DNA from: Dryomyza anilis
Taxonomy: Eukaryota; Arthropoda; Insecta; Diptera; Dryomyzidae
Length of the DNA: 64,000 nucleotides
Direction of reading: 5' to 3'
NCBI GenBank assembly: GCA_951804985.1
Contig: OX638131.1
Span: 8,222,630-8,286,629 of the forward strand
The notes under the pieces were generated by a model. It made no database searches. It had not been told where the DNA came from and saw nothing but the letters and a program-made list of their open reading frames with translations. The position numbers and the translations under genes were made by a program. Of the stretch, positions 43,676-55,600 are shown in pieces. Numbering within the stretch: position 1 is the stretch's first letter; each line of letters starts with the position of its first letter.

Positions 43676-46600
43676 TAACGACGGAAAACCTCAATATGAG
43701 GTTCAACCAAGTATTTGAAGGTAATATGATTTGAAAAACGTAGATCCTCATATTTGAATGTAGTCGAAAAACGATAGTTTCGTATCAGTCCTGTCAGCAT
43801 AACTTTTATCGCAAAGAGCGCATAACGCCAACCTTTTAAAATATAAAAAAAATTCAAATTGAATTTTTTAAATTTATTCCCTACAACTTACCGATACAAT
43901 TGCGTATGCCTTTCGAGAACGGAATAAACGCATACGGATGCTTGCCCTCTATATTTTCTGGCAAAAAGTTATCCGGATTAAATTCATTTGCCTTTGGACC
44001 CCAAATATCGGTGCGTCGATGTAAATGGAACAGAGAGATCACTATCTGTAGGTTCTTTGGTAGGAGTAGATCTTTTGTAAGTTGCAAATCATCCATGACG
44101 TGACGCCCAATGAGCGGAACCGAGGGCATCAGACGTAATGTTTCATTGATGACCATATCCAGATATGGGGTCTGTTGCATATTTGCGTATTCCCATTGGA
44201 AGTCTTTGTCTGGGAAGATGTTGAGAATTTCCTCGTAGGTTTTTTCCTGCACCGAAGGATGCATGGCTAACAACACGATTACCGAATATATGGTATTTGC
44301 AGTAGTCTCAAAGGACTAACAGTATAGAATATAGATTAAATATATGGAAAATATGTTTTCATAAAGGAAAATATGGTTTTTATATTAAATTTTAACTTTT
44401 TATATAGCAAGAATATATTTTATACTAATAGAAATATGTTTTAATTTATATTTACCGCCGCTACAATGGTATTAGATTCGACAATAATATCGTTCCAGCT
44501 TAATTTCTGTTTTTGATACATTTGTATTGCCTGATCTATAAAAATTGCCGGTGCTTTTTTCATGTCTAAATCCAATTCTTGAGATTCTTGAATGCTTTCA
44601 TTTGAATTCTCCGTTTTTTTAGTCTCTTCGAGAGATTTTATTTTTTGTATTATTAGCTAAACAAAAACGTATGTTAAATATATATTAAATTTTATATAGT
44701 AGTTTCTGTTACCTCATCTACAAACTTCTGCAGATATTTTTTTGTTTTTTGAGAACGATAAATCCAATTTAAATTCAGAAATGAGAATAATGTCTGCATT
44801 GCTGTCTTTTCCAAAATGCTTCATAAACAAAAAATGTACAAACTAAGAAATTGATATATTGATTTTTTTCAAGTGCGCAGACTTACAATGCATATTTTAC
44901 GGAAATGTCTTCGTTCACTTGATCGTTGTCCTGCATAACTTTACCCATGGTAGTTTCTGCGTATATATGATGGGTATTCAAAATGTACAAATGTTTATCA
45001 AATTTGGACTTACCAACAGTAATACCCAATGAAATGCGATGCAACATATCGGCCAACTTTTGTTCGCCCATACCCACTAATAAATCCAATTTTTTTATGG
45101 TTAAATTTTTGGCCTTGTGAAATATGGGCAGAAAACTAACCAACACCTTATGCCTGAAGGTAGGATTTATTAATTTGCGATTATGATGCCATTTGGGTTC
45201 TGTAACAGAAGTGAGTTAGTTAATACTTGAATAAAATAAAATTTTTTTGAATAATTTATAGCTAACCTGGAATTGCTACAAGGCCACCATCAAATAATTC
45301 ATGTAGTGAATTATACAAGGGTTTCGCCTTGTTGATCAGCTTATTGGAAGAGATGACTTTTTGTATTATTTCCGGATCGGCCGTTAGTAGCGCCGGATAT
45401 ACTCCCATCCAAATGCAAATGGTGTGCTGTTTGCATTCGTCAAACATTTCACCAAAACTCGGAATTAGATCTGTGGGAAGGAAAAGGAAATGAGTATTTT
45501 ATAAAGTATTTTAAGGGCTAATTTAAAGTTTATCAGAATATGCAATTCAGTGGCTCAACGTTTATTAGGCAGTACTGCGAGCCAAAGATCCCAGGATCGA
45601 ATCCAACGACTGTCTATATCATATCGTCACTATCATGCCAAAGGGGCGAATCTTTTCGTTTTTTCGCCATAACTTTTTATTCGTATAAGACAAAATAGTG
45701 GTGTAAAGGCATTTATTATTTGTTTTCAAAGCACCTATCGATCTGCATCATTCATTAAATTCATTTTGCCAAACATTAATTTGCCATTTGTTATTTGCAG
45801 GAAAAAATGTTGGCAAAATATTTATAATTAATGATGTAGATCGATAGGTGCTTTGAAAACAAATAATAAATGCCTTTACATCACTATTTTATCTTGTACC
45901 ATTAAAGTGTTATTGCAAAAAAACGAATAGATTCGCCCTATTGGCATGACAAGATTTTTAATTTTTTTCCAATTTCTTTGTTTTTTTGCTATAATTTTTT
46001 ATTGTTGCTAGATAAAATAGTGGTGTAAAGGTATTAATTGTTTGTTCTTAAAGCACCTATCGACTGGCATCATTATTTAAAAATATTTTGCCAAGCATTT
46101 TTTCCTGCAAATAATAAATGGCAAATTAATGTTTTGCAAAATATTTTTAATTAATGATGCAGATGGATAGGTGCTTTTAAAACAAACAATTAATGTCTCT
46201 ACATTACTATTATATCTTTCGCTAATTAAAAGTTATAGCATAAAAAACAAAAATATTTGCGTTTTGATCAAGATATAGCCTCACAAAATCCGTATTTATA
46301 ATTCAGTATAAATAGTAGTCTAAATTTAAAGATATTTTATATACGTGATAATAATTGACGAATAAATTAAAATAACAGAACAAATTGAAAAAAAAAATCT
46401 AATTTTTAAAGCACTTCAAACTTTAAAATTTGATTTGCCAACATTTCACTGTTGGCCAGATCATATTTGTCATGTAACTGGTTGGGTTATGACAATGTAA
46501 AAATACAGTCATCAGTTTCCGATCTTATTCCTAATAATATTTTTCTTTCCCAGTGGTAATTTTTCTAGGACGATGATCGAGATCATTAAGTTTATTCCCT

Positions 46601-47342
46601 GTCATAAACCGATCAGTTTCAAAATCAACACGATCAGAACATGATCATGTCAACACCAATAAGGAAAATTTCTACTATTATATCTCTACAATTAGTAGGT
46701 TTATGACAAAGTAAAACTACAACAAGCAGTGCCGATCATGACCTTATCACAGTTTGTACTAGGGATCGTGTATTTATTAGAGAATCAAATTTGTGATTAA
46801 ATACGATATTTAAAATGTATTTAATAAGGATTCATAAAATATTAAGTTGGTGATATAGATTTCAAAGAGGTACTACTATAGAAGATGGAATTTATTACGA
46901 TATAAATTATGGTATCATTTAGAAGAGATATTGTACCTTGGATCTACATATATGAAGTACATCTTCGATATAGAGAAGCAAATCACCACCAACATTTTAT
47001 TTTTTTCCAAAAATCTATCGACTATTTTAGACCGAAGGGCCAATATTGGCAGCAATAAATACGTTAAACTTATGAATTACATTATCGTTTTTTAAATACA
47101 TCTACTACTTTTTGTAGAATTAAATCATAAACATAAAACGCTTCTTAAACAAACTGAACAGACTTACATTTCAGATGTCTTATACGATGAAAGACACCAA
47201 TTAAAGGCAATCCCAATTTCCCCGGATATTCCAATGCAAAACGATACAAGGTACGTCGTGTCCAGAGCCAATATAACCATAATATTAGTGCCATCGTCAC
47301 CAATAACGTCTTAAGTGACTCTAATTTATATAACTGATTCAT
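43675..47342 (-). CDS. Cytochrome P450, CYP4 clan, CYP313-like
   Basis: Heme monooxygenase, probably microsomal, using electrons from P450 reductase; substrate unknown. I assemble eight exons: 47342-47168, 45470-45267, 45199-45014, 44956-44887, 44818-44713, 44656-44456, 44315-43892 and 43832-43675. Every intron is GT-AG and the joined frame is 1524 bases, 507 residues plus stop, the normal family length. The start ATG (47342) opens a hydrophobic anchor (about residues 10-27), then RR and a PGKLGLP hinge (40-46). WHHNR (130-134) is the C-helix WxxxR. SFETT (315-319) is the I-helix site, ETLR (372-375) the K-helix ExxR, FNPDNF (426-431) the PERF-like stretch, and PFSKGIRNCIG (446-456) the heme loop with ligand Cys454. 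ITVETTMG after the third junction and the heme-loop wording suggest CYP313 over CYP4. No disabling change is seen. Introns are 56-140 bases except intron 1 (1697 bases), which is filled with repeats. Function and subfamily are inferred. Confidence 0.93.
45628..45954. repeat. GGGCGAAT/CACCTATCGAT palindromic repeat, copy C (P450 intron 1)
   Basis: Complete palindromic unit. The left is TCATGCCAAAGGGGCGAAT, CATAACTTTTTATTCG, AAAGCACCTATCGATC; the right half is inverted and ends TTCGCCCTATTGGCATGACA. It lies wholly within the first intron. Confidence 0.88.
45955..46275. repeat. GGGCGAAT/CACCTATCGAT palindromic repeat, copy D (P450 intron 1)
   Basis: Follows copy C directly. Contains TTGCTATAATTTTTTATTG, AGCACCTATCGACTGGCATC and the inverted GATGCAGATGGATAGGTGC. 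It is more decayed than C at its outer ends, where the GGGCGAAT motif is lost. Confidence 0.75.
46440..46760. repeat. GATCATGTCA-rich repeat, copy 2 (P450 intron 1)
   Basis: Related to 39100-39235. Two or three units with TGTCATAAACCGATCAG, GAACATGATCATGTCAAC and AAATTTCTACTATTA sit between exons 1 and 2 of the P450 gene. Confidence 0.55.
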
Positions 47343-47476
47343 AATACAAATGAAGAACAAAAAAAAAAACCGATGCGTTTTAAAATGTTGTGCTATGTTG
47401 AAGTTATGTCCAGTGACTAGATTAATTTGGACCAAGTTTGCTACACTTATTTGAAATATGAGCACAAATAAAGATG

Positions 47477-47483
47477 TTTTATA
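47477..47483 (-). promoter_or_regulatory. Candidate TATA box of the P450 gene
   Basis: TATAAAA on the minus strand, about 140 bases upstream of the start codon. TCATA at about 47461-47457 could be the initiator 24 bases downstream. Spacing is slightly short but acceptable for a fly promoter; it would leave a 5' UTR of about 117 bases. Confidence 0.45.
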
Positions 47484-48279
47484 ACTTAATTTGTACTCAC
47501 ATTTTTATTTACTACATTTTAATCACTTTTGAGACATTTAACATAGATAAAAATTAAAATTTTTAAAGAGATTTTAATTACATTTTCAATTCGTTGTTGT
47601 GCCTCTCCATTAGGGAGTAATGTATTAGGAAGTAATTAAACAGAAACAACAACATAAAAATTAATGTAGACAGGCCTAGTAGGTCACTGAAGTTTAATCT
47701 TTTTTGTTTTCGGACACGAATCACAATAGTAATAAGAATAATAATAAAAAAAAGTATTAAAACTTGAACTGTTTTCTTTTCATTCAGTTAGTAACAATCG
47801 CAATATTTTTGGAGCATATCTTTAATCTGTCTATAGCCTACAAAGACTATATAGTAATTTTGAACCAAATACTTTAAAACCCTAAATTTTAATACGATCA
47901 ATTCTATATAATTCGCAGGAGGAGATTTTGACTGTGTACTCAGTTTTGCAATCGTAATTTTAAGCTGTTCTCACCCACTGCATAGAATAAAAAATATAGT
48001 ACTGTAGAAAAATAGTTTTACAAAAAAATGTATAATCATTTTTTTGTATTTTCAAGACTAATTTTAATATACCTACTAATGAATGCTAAGATTCCAACAA
48101 GTTTTTAAGATAAGTGGATCTAAGCTCAAAATTTGTTGGTTTTTTAAGATAATTTGTTTTATATTTTTTATCATCACCGTGTCAACTTCGTATACAAGAG
48201 GAGTTAAAGATGATCAAAAATATCTTGTTCTTGCATTTTTTGCAAGAAATATAATTTTAATATATGTATAAAAAATTTT
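47484..48279. other. Noncoding stretch upstream of P450 gene
   Basis: AT-rich sequence with no recognised gene or repeat. It may contain the P450 promoter-proximal elements. Confidence 0.35.
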
Positions 48280-48780
48280 AACAGTGTCCCTCACTGGGCT
48301 GATATTACTTTTTGTTTTTGTTTTTTTTCATATATCCGCTGTTTCGTTTAAAAGTGCAACAACAACAAAAATGCGAATAAAGCATCACAGAATTGTTGAT
48401 TGGAAATTTTGTGTACAACAAAGATATGTAACTCATTGTTGTTGTTGCCAAATGAATGGCTGTACTAGATACATACATGCAGTGTGGTGTCATGCCTCTG
48501 TCTTTTGTCATGCGTCTGTCTGTTGTCATGCATCTGTTTGTTGTCACGCGATGATACAGGGTAGCAACGAAAATATTTCGTTGAAGTGTGTGTATACGAT
48601 ATGTTCATTTTCTTATGGCCTTGAATTGTCTCGTCAACCACTATATTTATATATTTTTATTTTTTTGATTTTTTTTTAAATTAAAATGTTTATGTTATTG
48701 TATTTTTAGTTCTTGTGTAAGTAAAATAATTTATTATTGGTTGAAGTCATTGAAAATATGTAAAAAAAAGTAACCTAAAT
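48280..48780 (+). repeat. Dispersed repeat, copy 2 of a pair
   Basis: Homologous in blocks and orientation to 28750-29170 (GGAAATTTTGTGTACAACAA, AATGGCTGTA, TTCTTGTGTAAGTAAAATA, AAAAGTAACCTAAATAC). A local expansion of GTCATGCCTCTGTCTTTT-type units (about 48488-48548) is unique to this copy. Confidence 0.6.
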
Positions 48781-48869
48781 ACAATGTTTTCAAATTTTAT
48801 ACGTTTTCATAACTAATATATAGTTTAAGATATTTGTCTACCATCTTTTATTTAAAATATAAAAAGTAA

Positions 48870-49012
48870 AATGTTGGAAGATTCTTGCAAGCAAGAGCAA
48901 GAAAGGTATTGCAAGAACAAGAGCAAGAAACAATATGCCACACGAAGAGCAAAACTTAGTTTGCAAGAACAAGTGCAAGAACAAGATTAACATTTCTTGC
49001 CTTGCTCTTGCA
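48870..49012. repeat. CAAGAACAAGAG repeat
   Basis: Imperfect units TTGCAAGAACAAGAGCAAG with an inverted end (TTGCCTTGCTCTTGCAA) at about 48995-49012. Confidence 0.6.
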
Positions 49013-49179
49013 AATATTCATCACTATTTAATAGGGAAATTAAAAAACAATACTTTTATTTTAAAGAATTTGTTGTCATGTTTAAATTTTGAAATAATTA
49101 AACTAATATTTTAATAATTATTCACAAAAATAAATAATTCTCAAAAAAAAAAAACATTTTTTTTTAATTCAAATTTTTA

Positions 49180-50265
49180 TTAAAATAAAAATTTCAACGA
49201 TAATTTAAATTTTTAATGTAAAATTCAAATTTGAAATCAAAAATTTTACCTGAATTCAAATGTTCACTCAAAATCATAATTTTCACTCAAAATCTGATTT
49301 TTTTCACTCAATATCAAATTTCGCATTTATAATAATCAAAATCTAAATTTTTAACTGAATTCAAATTTTTGTTCAAAATCTAAATGTTCACTGTAAATCC
49401 TAATATTCACTCAAAAAATTACTTAAAATCCAAATTTTCACTAAAATTTCGCATTTTCACTAAAATACTCCAAACTCGAACTTTCACTCAAAATTCGAAT
49501 TTTTACTTAAAATTAAAATTTTCGCTCCAAAATTAAAATTTTTCACTCAACATTCAAATGTTTACTCAATACTCAAGAGTTAACTCAAAATTCAAATATT
49601 CACTCAAAATTTAAATTGTCACTCAAAATTTATATTTTCACTAAAACTCAAAATTTTCCTTGATATTTAAAATTTAATAATTCATATTTTCAGTAAAATA
49701 TCACTCAAATTTTTCACTTAATTTTAATTTTTACTCAAAATTCTTATTTTGACTCAAAATTCATATTTTGACTCAAAATTCATATTTTCACTCAAAATTC
49801 ATATTTTCACTCAAAATTCAACATTTTACTAAGAATTTAAAATTTAACTCAAAATTAAATTTTCACTCATAATTTAAATTTTCAATGTTCATTTAAAATT
49901 CAAAAAATCATTCAAAATTCAAATTCAAACTCTCTTAAAATTAAAATTTTCACTCATAATTAAAATTTTCACTCAAAATACAAATTTGTCAATTTAAAGT
50001 GAACATTCAAATTTTCATTCATAATTCGAATATTCACTAAAAATTAAAATATTCACTTAAAATAAAAATTGTATCTCAAAATTTAAATTTTCACTCAAAA
50101 TTCAAATTTTCACTCAAAACTCAAATTTGTTACTCAATTTAAATTTTTACTCAAAATTCAAATTTATCACTCAATTTAAATTTTCATTCAAAAATCATAT
50201 TTTCACTAAAAATTAAAATTTTCAATAAAAAATCAAAATGAAATTTTCACATATTTTTCACTAAA
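49180..50265. repeat. 19-bp minisatellite array 3 (degenerate)
   Basis: Same family as array 1 but strongly diverged, with TTCACTCAAAATTCAAATT as the common unit and many insertions and deletions. It is likely the oldest of the four arrays. Confidence 0.85.
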
Positions 50266-52734
50266 AATATAAAATTTTAAAAATCTAAATTTGCCTGACC
50301 CATTATTAAACTGAAAAGTTTCTGGCGCCTTTGTTTCAACTGCTCCTCGCATTTTCAGCACAATAACAAAAGTCTTAAAACAGCGCCAAAGTATTTTCAT
50401 GGCTGGATATCTTAGCATCTGTGCCTGCACAAAATACGAAGCCATGTCGCAATGCCAATGCGAGAATGTGTGTGTGTGAGAAAGGAAACAGCAACAACAA
50501 TAGATGCTATTTTAATGGTGTCCGTAATTGAGAGGCAACAACGTCTACTTCCGCCTCACGTGGCACTGAATGCAATGAATGAACGAACGAACGAAAGACC
50601 TACGAACGAATGAGGGCTGCGCAGTCTGTGCAACACGTACCACTGCCTGTTTATGGCTGTCCTGTCTGTCTGTTTGTGTATAGGTCTCGCTTGACGTTGC
50701 CAGTGCTGCCACCTGACTAACTAACTATTGTGTTGCGGTTGTGCGCGATATTTCCGACATGCACTCAGACGTTATCAGGATATTTTTAGAAGTCATGCAA
50801 TTAAAAAAAATGTTTCGATTTTAGTTGCGGTTTTCAATCGATATTTTTGTGAAACTTTAATGCATGATTTTTATAACTAATGCCTGGTTTTGATTATGTT
50901 ATTTTGTGTCATATTTTGACACATTAAACATTGATGTCATTAAACATTAAAGAAAGGTTCGAGAGAAGATGGTGGCCATTTTCGAGATCGTGCCTTGGAA
51001 ATCTCGCTCGTGCGCATTAGACCGATCTGATCTCCATTCAAAAATAAAAATAAATTAAAGGTTAGCACCTAATTTATTTTACAAGGTAATCCGCTAAGGT
51101 AATCCGCTAAATCGTCATGGCTTGTTTATCGATGTCTGATCATTTTTATTTGATGTTTTATATTTCGTTAGAAAGGTCTCAGTGGTTAATATATTTTTCA
51201 CATAGATTTAATAGACCTCCGAGATCATCTTCGACAAGTGACGTCAGTTTATTCAGACTTTTAATGCAAGTGCCCCTAAATCCAAATGTCCTCTTGGCCA
51301 ATTTTAATAGGATTATGTACAAATTTTTCTTAGTGTAGCGAACTCGTGTTTAAGTGAACATTTTATTGAAAAATAATATATAAAAAAAGAAAATGTTTCA
51401 AAGGTCGCCCCCTAAAAAAAAGCTCACATCAAGAAAGTGTCGAAACCAAACAAAATAATTATTATTGTTCTCTAAATACCACAAAATTTTAAATTTATAG
51501 AAATTAAATTTATAGAAATATATTAACCAACGATAATTTTCCAATGATATATAAAACTTGATTGTTCGATCAGACATCGAATAAAGAAGATATGGCGAAA
51601 AACTCGTTTGGCGAGTTTCAAATATTCTTTTGTATCAGACACGAGGTAGGCTTTCTTTTAAGGGTCGAACTTTATAAAACATTTATTTTTTCGACCCAAT
51701 CCAGCTCGTCACCAGTACTCTCAAGCCTCACAAATACTAAGAGCATCAAATAATAAGGTTGACAGAATAATAAAAATATAAAACAGAATAATAAAAATTG
51801 TATTGTAATAGAAAAAACCCAATTTGCATAAAATTCAATTCTTTCTTTTTTAATAAATACCAGCAACTTATGCTAATAAAATAAGTCTTAAAAGCAACAG
51901 TCGTTCGGTCTGTCTGTCGGTCGCTGCACAGTTGATGCTAATTTAATTTGTCTGGCACTCTGACCGCTTAAACATTTATTTATTTTAGCATAATTGCTTT
52001 AGAAAGACAACGAAGACAATCTCTCCAACAGAACACGTACTTAAATTGTCGCTCTGTGCGGCATTTAATGTAAAATCCCCTACTAATTCATAGAAGACTC
52101 TTATTTTTCTCTTGTTTTATTATGTGTCAGAGGAGCCTCCTGTTTCTAAGGTTAACCTCAAGGCAACGCAGAAGACAATGTCACTTAGTCTGGCATCGCT
52201 TCGGGCACAACACGGCAAAGCGCGGCCTAGAGCCCGGTGGGCTGCCCGTCGTCAAAACTTTACAATCGTCTTTTTTTAATCAAGTCAGATTAGAAAAAAA
52301 TATTAGGTCCAACCGCAAAATGTTTGGCCTTCATGCGCAACCGAGCGAGGCGGCGACAGACGAACGACAGAACAAGGTTTGTGTAGACGATGCTGCGTAT
52401 TTTATGAACCACCCAAGGATTTGGAAATATTTTGTGATTTTGTGTTAAGGCTACTTCGAATACATTTAATTCTATTTAGTGTGGTTGGAAGTAGAAATAA
52501 TAAAAGACAATTATTAAGGATTCCAGAATTTAAAAACAAAAAAAATATATTATTTAGAGAAGACATTTTAAAATTAAAGAATTCAAATAGTTCAATAATA
52601 GAAACAATTTAAATTTCTTTCCTAATTCAATTTTTTAGTAATATTATTAACTAAATTTTACCAAAATAAAAAATTAAATACTCAAATATGCACATTTGCC
52701 GTCTTTCACGATAAAGCCGTCTACGCTAAATTCA
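50266..52734. other. Noncoding stretch
   Basis: GC-balanced patches at 50280-50760 and 52100-52400 separated by AT-rich DNA. A (GAAC)n-like run lies at 50578-50612. The 108-residue plus frame at 52122-52448 and the minus frame at 50233-50445 are not recognised. A conserved noncoding or untranslated exon cannot be excluded. Confidence 0.3.
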
Positions 52735-53600
52735 AATTTTTATTCAAATTTTCACTCTAAAATCGAATTTATACTTAAAATTTAAATGTTCAATAGCTCA
52801 AATTTTCGCTCAAAATTAAAATTTTCATCCAAAATTCCACTTTTCACTAAAAATGAAAAATTCAAAATTTCATTCAAAATTCAAATTTTCAATAATTTTC
52901 AAATTTTAACACAAAATTCAAATTTTCATTAAAAATTAAAATTTTCACTCAATACTAAAATATTCACTCAAATTCAATATAAATTTTTACTAAAAATTCA
53001 AAATTCCAATAAAAATTCTAAATCTTACTCAAAATTCAAATTTGTCACTCAAATAAAATTTTAACTCAAAATTCACTAAAAATTAAAATTTTCACTCAAA
53101 ATTCCATTTTTCACTCAAAATTCAAATTTTCATCAAAATTAAAAATTCAATTTTTGACTAAAAATTCAATTTATTACCAAAAAATTCAAATTTTCACTAA
53201 AAAGTCATTTTTTCACTAAAAATTCAATTTTTCACTAAAAATACAATTTTTCACTAAAAATACAATTTTTCACTAAAAATTCAATTTTTCACTAAAAATT
53301 CAAATTTTCACTAGAAATCCAATTTTTCAGTAAACATTCAGTTTTTCACTAAAAATTCATTTTTTCACCAAAAATTTAATTTTTCACAAAAAATTTAAAT
53401 TTTCACTAAAAATTAAATTTTTCACTAAAAAAAAAAACAAATTTTCACTAAAAATTCAATTTTTCACTTAAAATTCAATTTTGCACTAAAAATTCAATTT
53501 TTTACTAAAAATTCAATTTTTCACTAAAAATTCAATTTTTCACAAAAACTTCAATTTTTCACTAAAAATTCAATGTTTCACTAAAATTTGAATTTTTCAC
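52735..53600. repeat. 19-bp minisatellite array 4
   Basis: Left half degenerate (CACTCAAAATTCAAA), right half from about 53160 closer to CACTAAAAATTCAATTTTT. Ends at TTTTTCACCCCCC. Confidence 0.92.
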
Positions 53601-55160
53601 CCCCCTATAAAAAAATAAAATTTCATGTATAACCTCTAAAAATTCTTTTGTGCTTAGATATCATCATTACTTTGGCACGTAAAAGTAATCGTGCTGCTAC
53701 TAACAAATAATACCAACAACAAACAAAACAACGACAACAATAAACACTAATAAAAATCCAATAAACTGTGTCTTCTTTTCGTCATTATTGCTTAGCTCTT
53801 ATTAACTCATAAGCAACACTTTAACTCTGCAGTGAAAGCCGTTAAAGAGCTCTTTTAGCACCACCTCCATTATCTCCATTACAACGACGACAACCACCCC
53901 TAGAACATTATGCCGACTTGTATTTCTATTTCTACTCTTTACAGCTGTAGCTCCCTCCATTTATTGTATACTTTCTTTTGTCTGCTTTGACTCCTTCACT
54001 TCCTCCTCCCCTGCATCGCCATCTCCTGCTGCTGTCCGTCATAATCTTCTTTGCGACTGTCACAAAGGTTACGACGAGCACCGTGTCTTTGTCTCGAGCT
54101 GCTTTGCTAAACATTTTATGTTTATTACTTAAAGCATTTGTTTCAGTCGTAATCTTCAAACGTCTGATTGTCTGTCTGTTTGTCGTCGACAAATGCGAAT
54201 GAAAATGCGAACAAAAATGCGCATAAAATAAAGATGTTGATAAAATTAAGCAATTCGGGAGTTTTTTTTTTAGCAGTGGCGAATTATAAGTTTTTTTTTA
54301 TTAGGGGAAAAAAAAAATTTAAATCGAAATTCGTATATCGTTCGAATACTAAAATATGCAATTAAAGATCTGACAGTCGTTTTCACAATATCCACTTAAG
54401 TGTTTCAAATCCATATATTCCATGGGTAACTGTCTATACCAGTTGGTGCATAACCATATATTGTTCCCAAGCAATATCCAGTTATGAACAGCAACATATT
54501 GTATTAAAAGTTTAAATATTATTGAGCTAATGGTATACATCCTATTGATCAATTATAATAGTATAAATAATTGTTTTTCTATTAAAATATTATTAATTGA
54601 CCATGTTTTTTTCTGTCCATCCCCAAAACATATTGAAAATCTTTATTGAAAATTAAATTTTAATAAAAACAATTTACGGGTTAAAAACTTCACCCCAATT
54701 TCAAAATGCGCCTCTGTGTGCGGCGGCTTTTCTTAAGCTCCAAATGTACCAAAGTAATGTTGCTACATTGTAAATGTTGCTGTTGTAATTTATCTTATTG
54801 TTGTTGTTTGCAATGTCTTTATTACAGCGCGACAACTGCCAAAAAATAGAAGACCGACGGACAAACACCCATACAAGATAATCAGACGTATTATGGAAGA
54901 AATGTGAAAAAAAGAGTAGGCAAAGTTGGCAATAAAAAATGGCAAGGGTCCTCAGTCAAATGTCACGTTTAATGTTTAACAGTTTTTATTGTTTCTTTTT
55001 TTTTTTTCTCGATTATTTGTGAATTTTTAGACAAATTGAGTTGAGTACGTGCTACGACTGATAATGAGCTTTAAATGTGTTGCTATTTAGAACCTTTTAC
55101 AGGGTTTTGCTTGTATTTAAAAAAAAAGTTTGTGTTTTCAAATGTTGTCAAATGTTTTAA
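53601..55160. other. Noncoding stretch
   Basis: CAACAA-rich and CT-rich patches (53690-54160), then AT-rich DNA. Frames on both strands at 53932-54202 overlap each other and are not recognised. Confidence 0.3.
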
Positions 55161-55308
55161 CCCTTTCGAACCGGTCGGTACAATATATGCCAAAAGTTTA
55201 ACATATTAAAAAGACGCTGAATCGGTACAAATGGTACCTTTTTCTGGTTTTTAAAGTCCATTTAGTGCCAATATTTTATATACAGCAACATTTTTCAGTT
55301 CGGAAGGG
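55161..55308. mobile_element. piggyBac-like MITE (148 bp) in a TTAA site
   Basis: The left end CCCTTTCGAACCGG and the right end (complement CCCTTCCGAACTG) form inverted repeats starting with CCC. TTAA lies directly outside both ends (55157-55160 and 55309-55312). A TTAA target with CCC-starting ends is the piggyBac signature. The interior is non-coding. Confidence 0.78.
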
Positions 55309-55369
55309 TTAAGGGACAATGCTTAGTAATTTTATGTAAAAAAAAAAAAAATTAATTAAATAAATAAAT

Positions 55370-55600
55370 CATTTCATGATGGAAAGATATACGAATTCGA
55401 ATTTCGGTAGTAAATTTTAATAATTTCGGTTCGTTGTTGGCTCGTATATCTTTCCATCATGAAATGACAAACCTTACTGAAGAGAAATGTCAAAAGAGCG
55501 GCAAGAAATATGGCGTCGTTTGCTGTCCCTGTCGCTCTACTTTTGTAGCGACAGGGAAAAAAACTTTTGTAGCGGTCTTATTGAAAAACCCTTTATAATG
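55370..55600 (+). repeat. Partial copy of palindrome B
   Basis: Starts at CATTTCATGATGGAAAGATA, includes the whole asymmetric centre, then the full right arm (CAAAAGAGCGGCAAGAAATA, GCTGTCCCTGTCGCTCTAC). It corresponds to 16341-16570; the outer left arm is missing. Confidence 0.88.

Noticed and set aside
43434..43718. A 94-residue plus frame opposite the P450 3' end
   Set aside because: Overlaps the antisense of the last P450 exon and its 3' flank; no homology recognised.
52122..52612. Plus-strand frames of 108 and 77 residues in a GC-balanced patch
   Set aside because: No motif, no splice-consistent neighbours and no recognisable family; left as unassigned.
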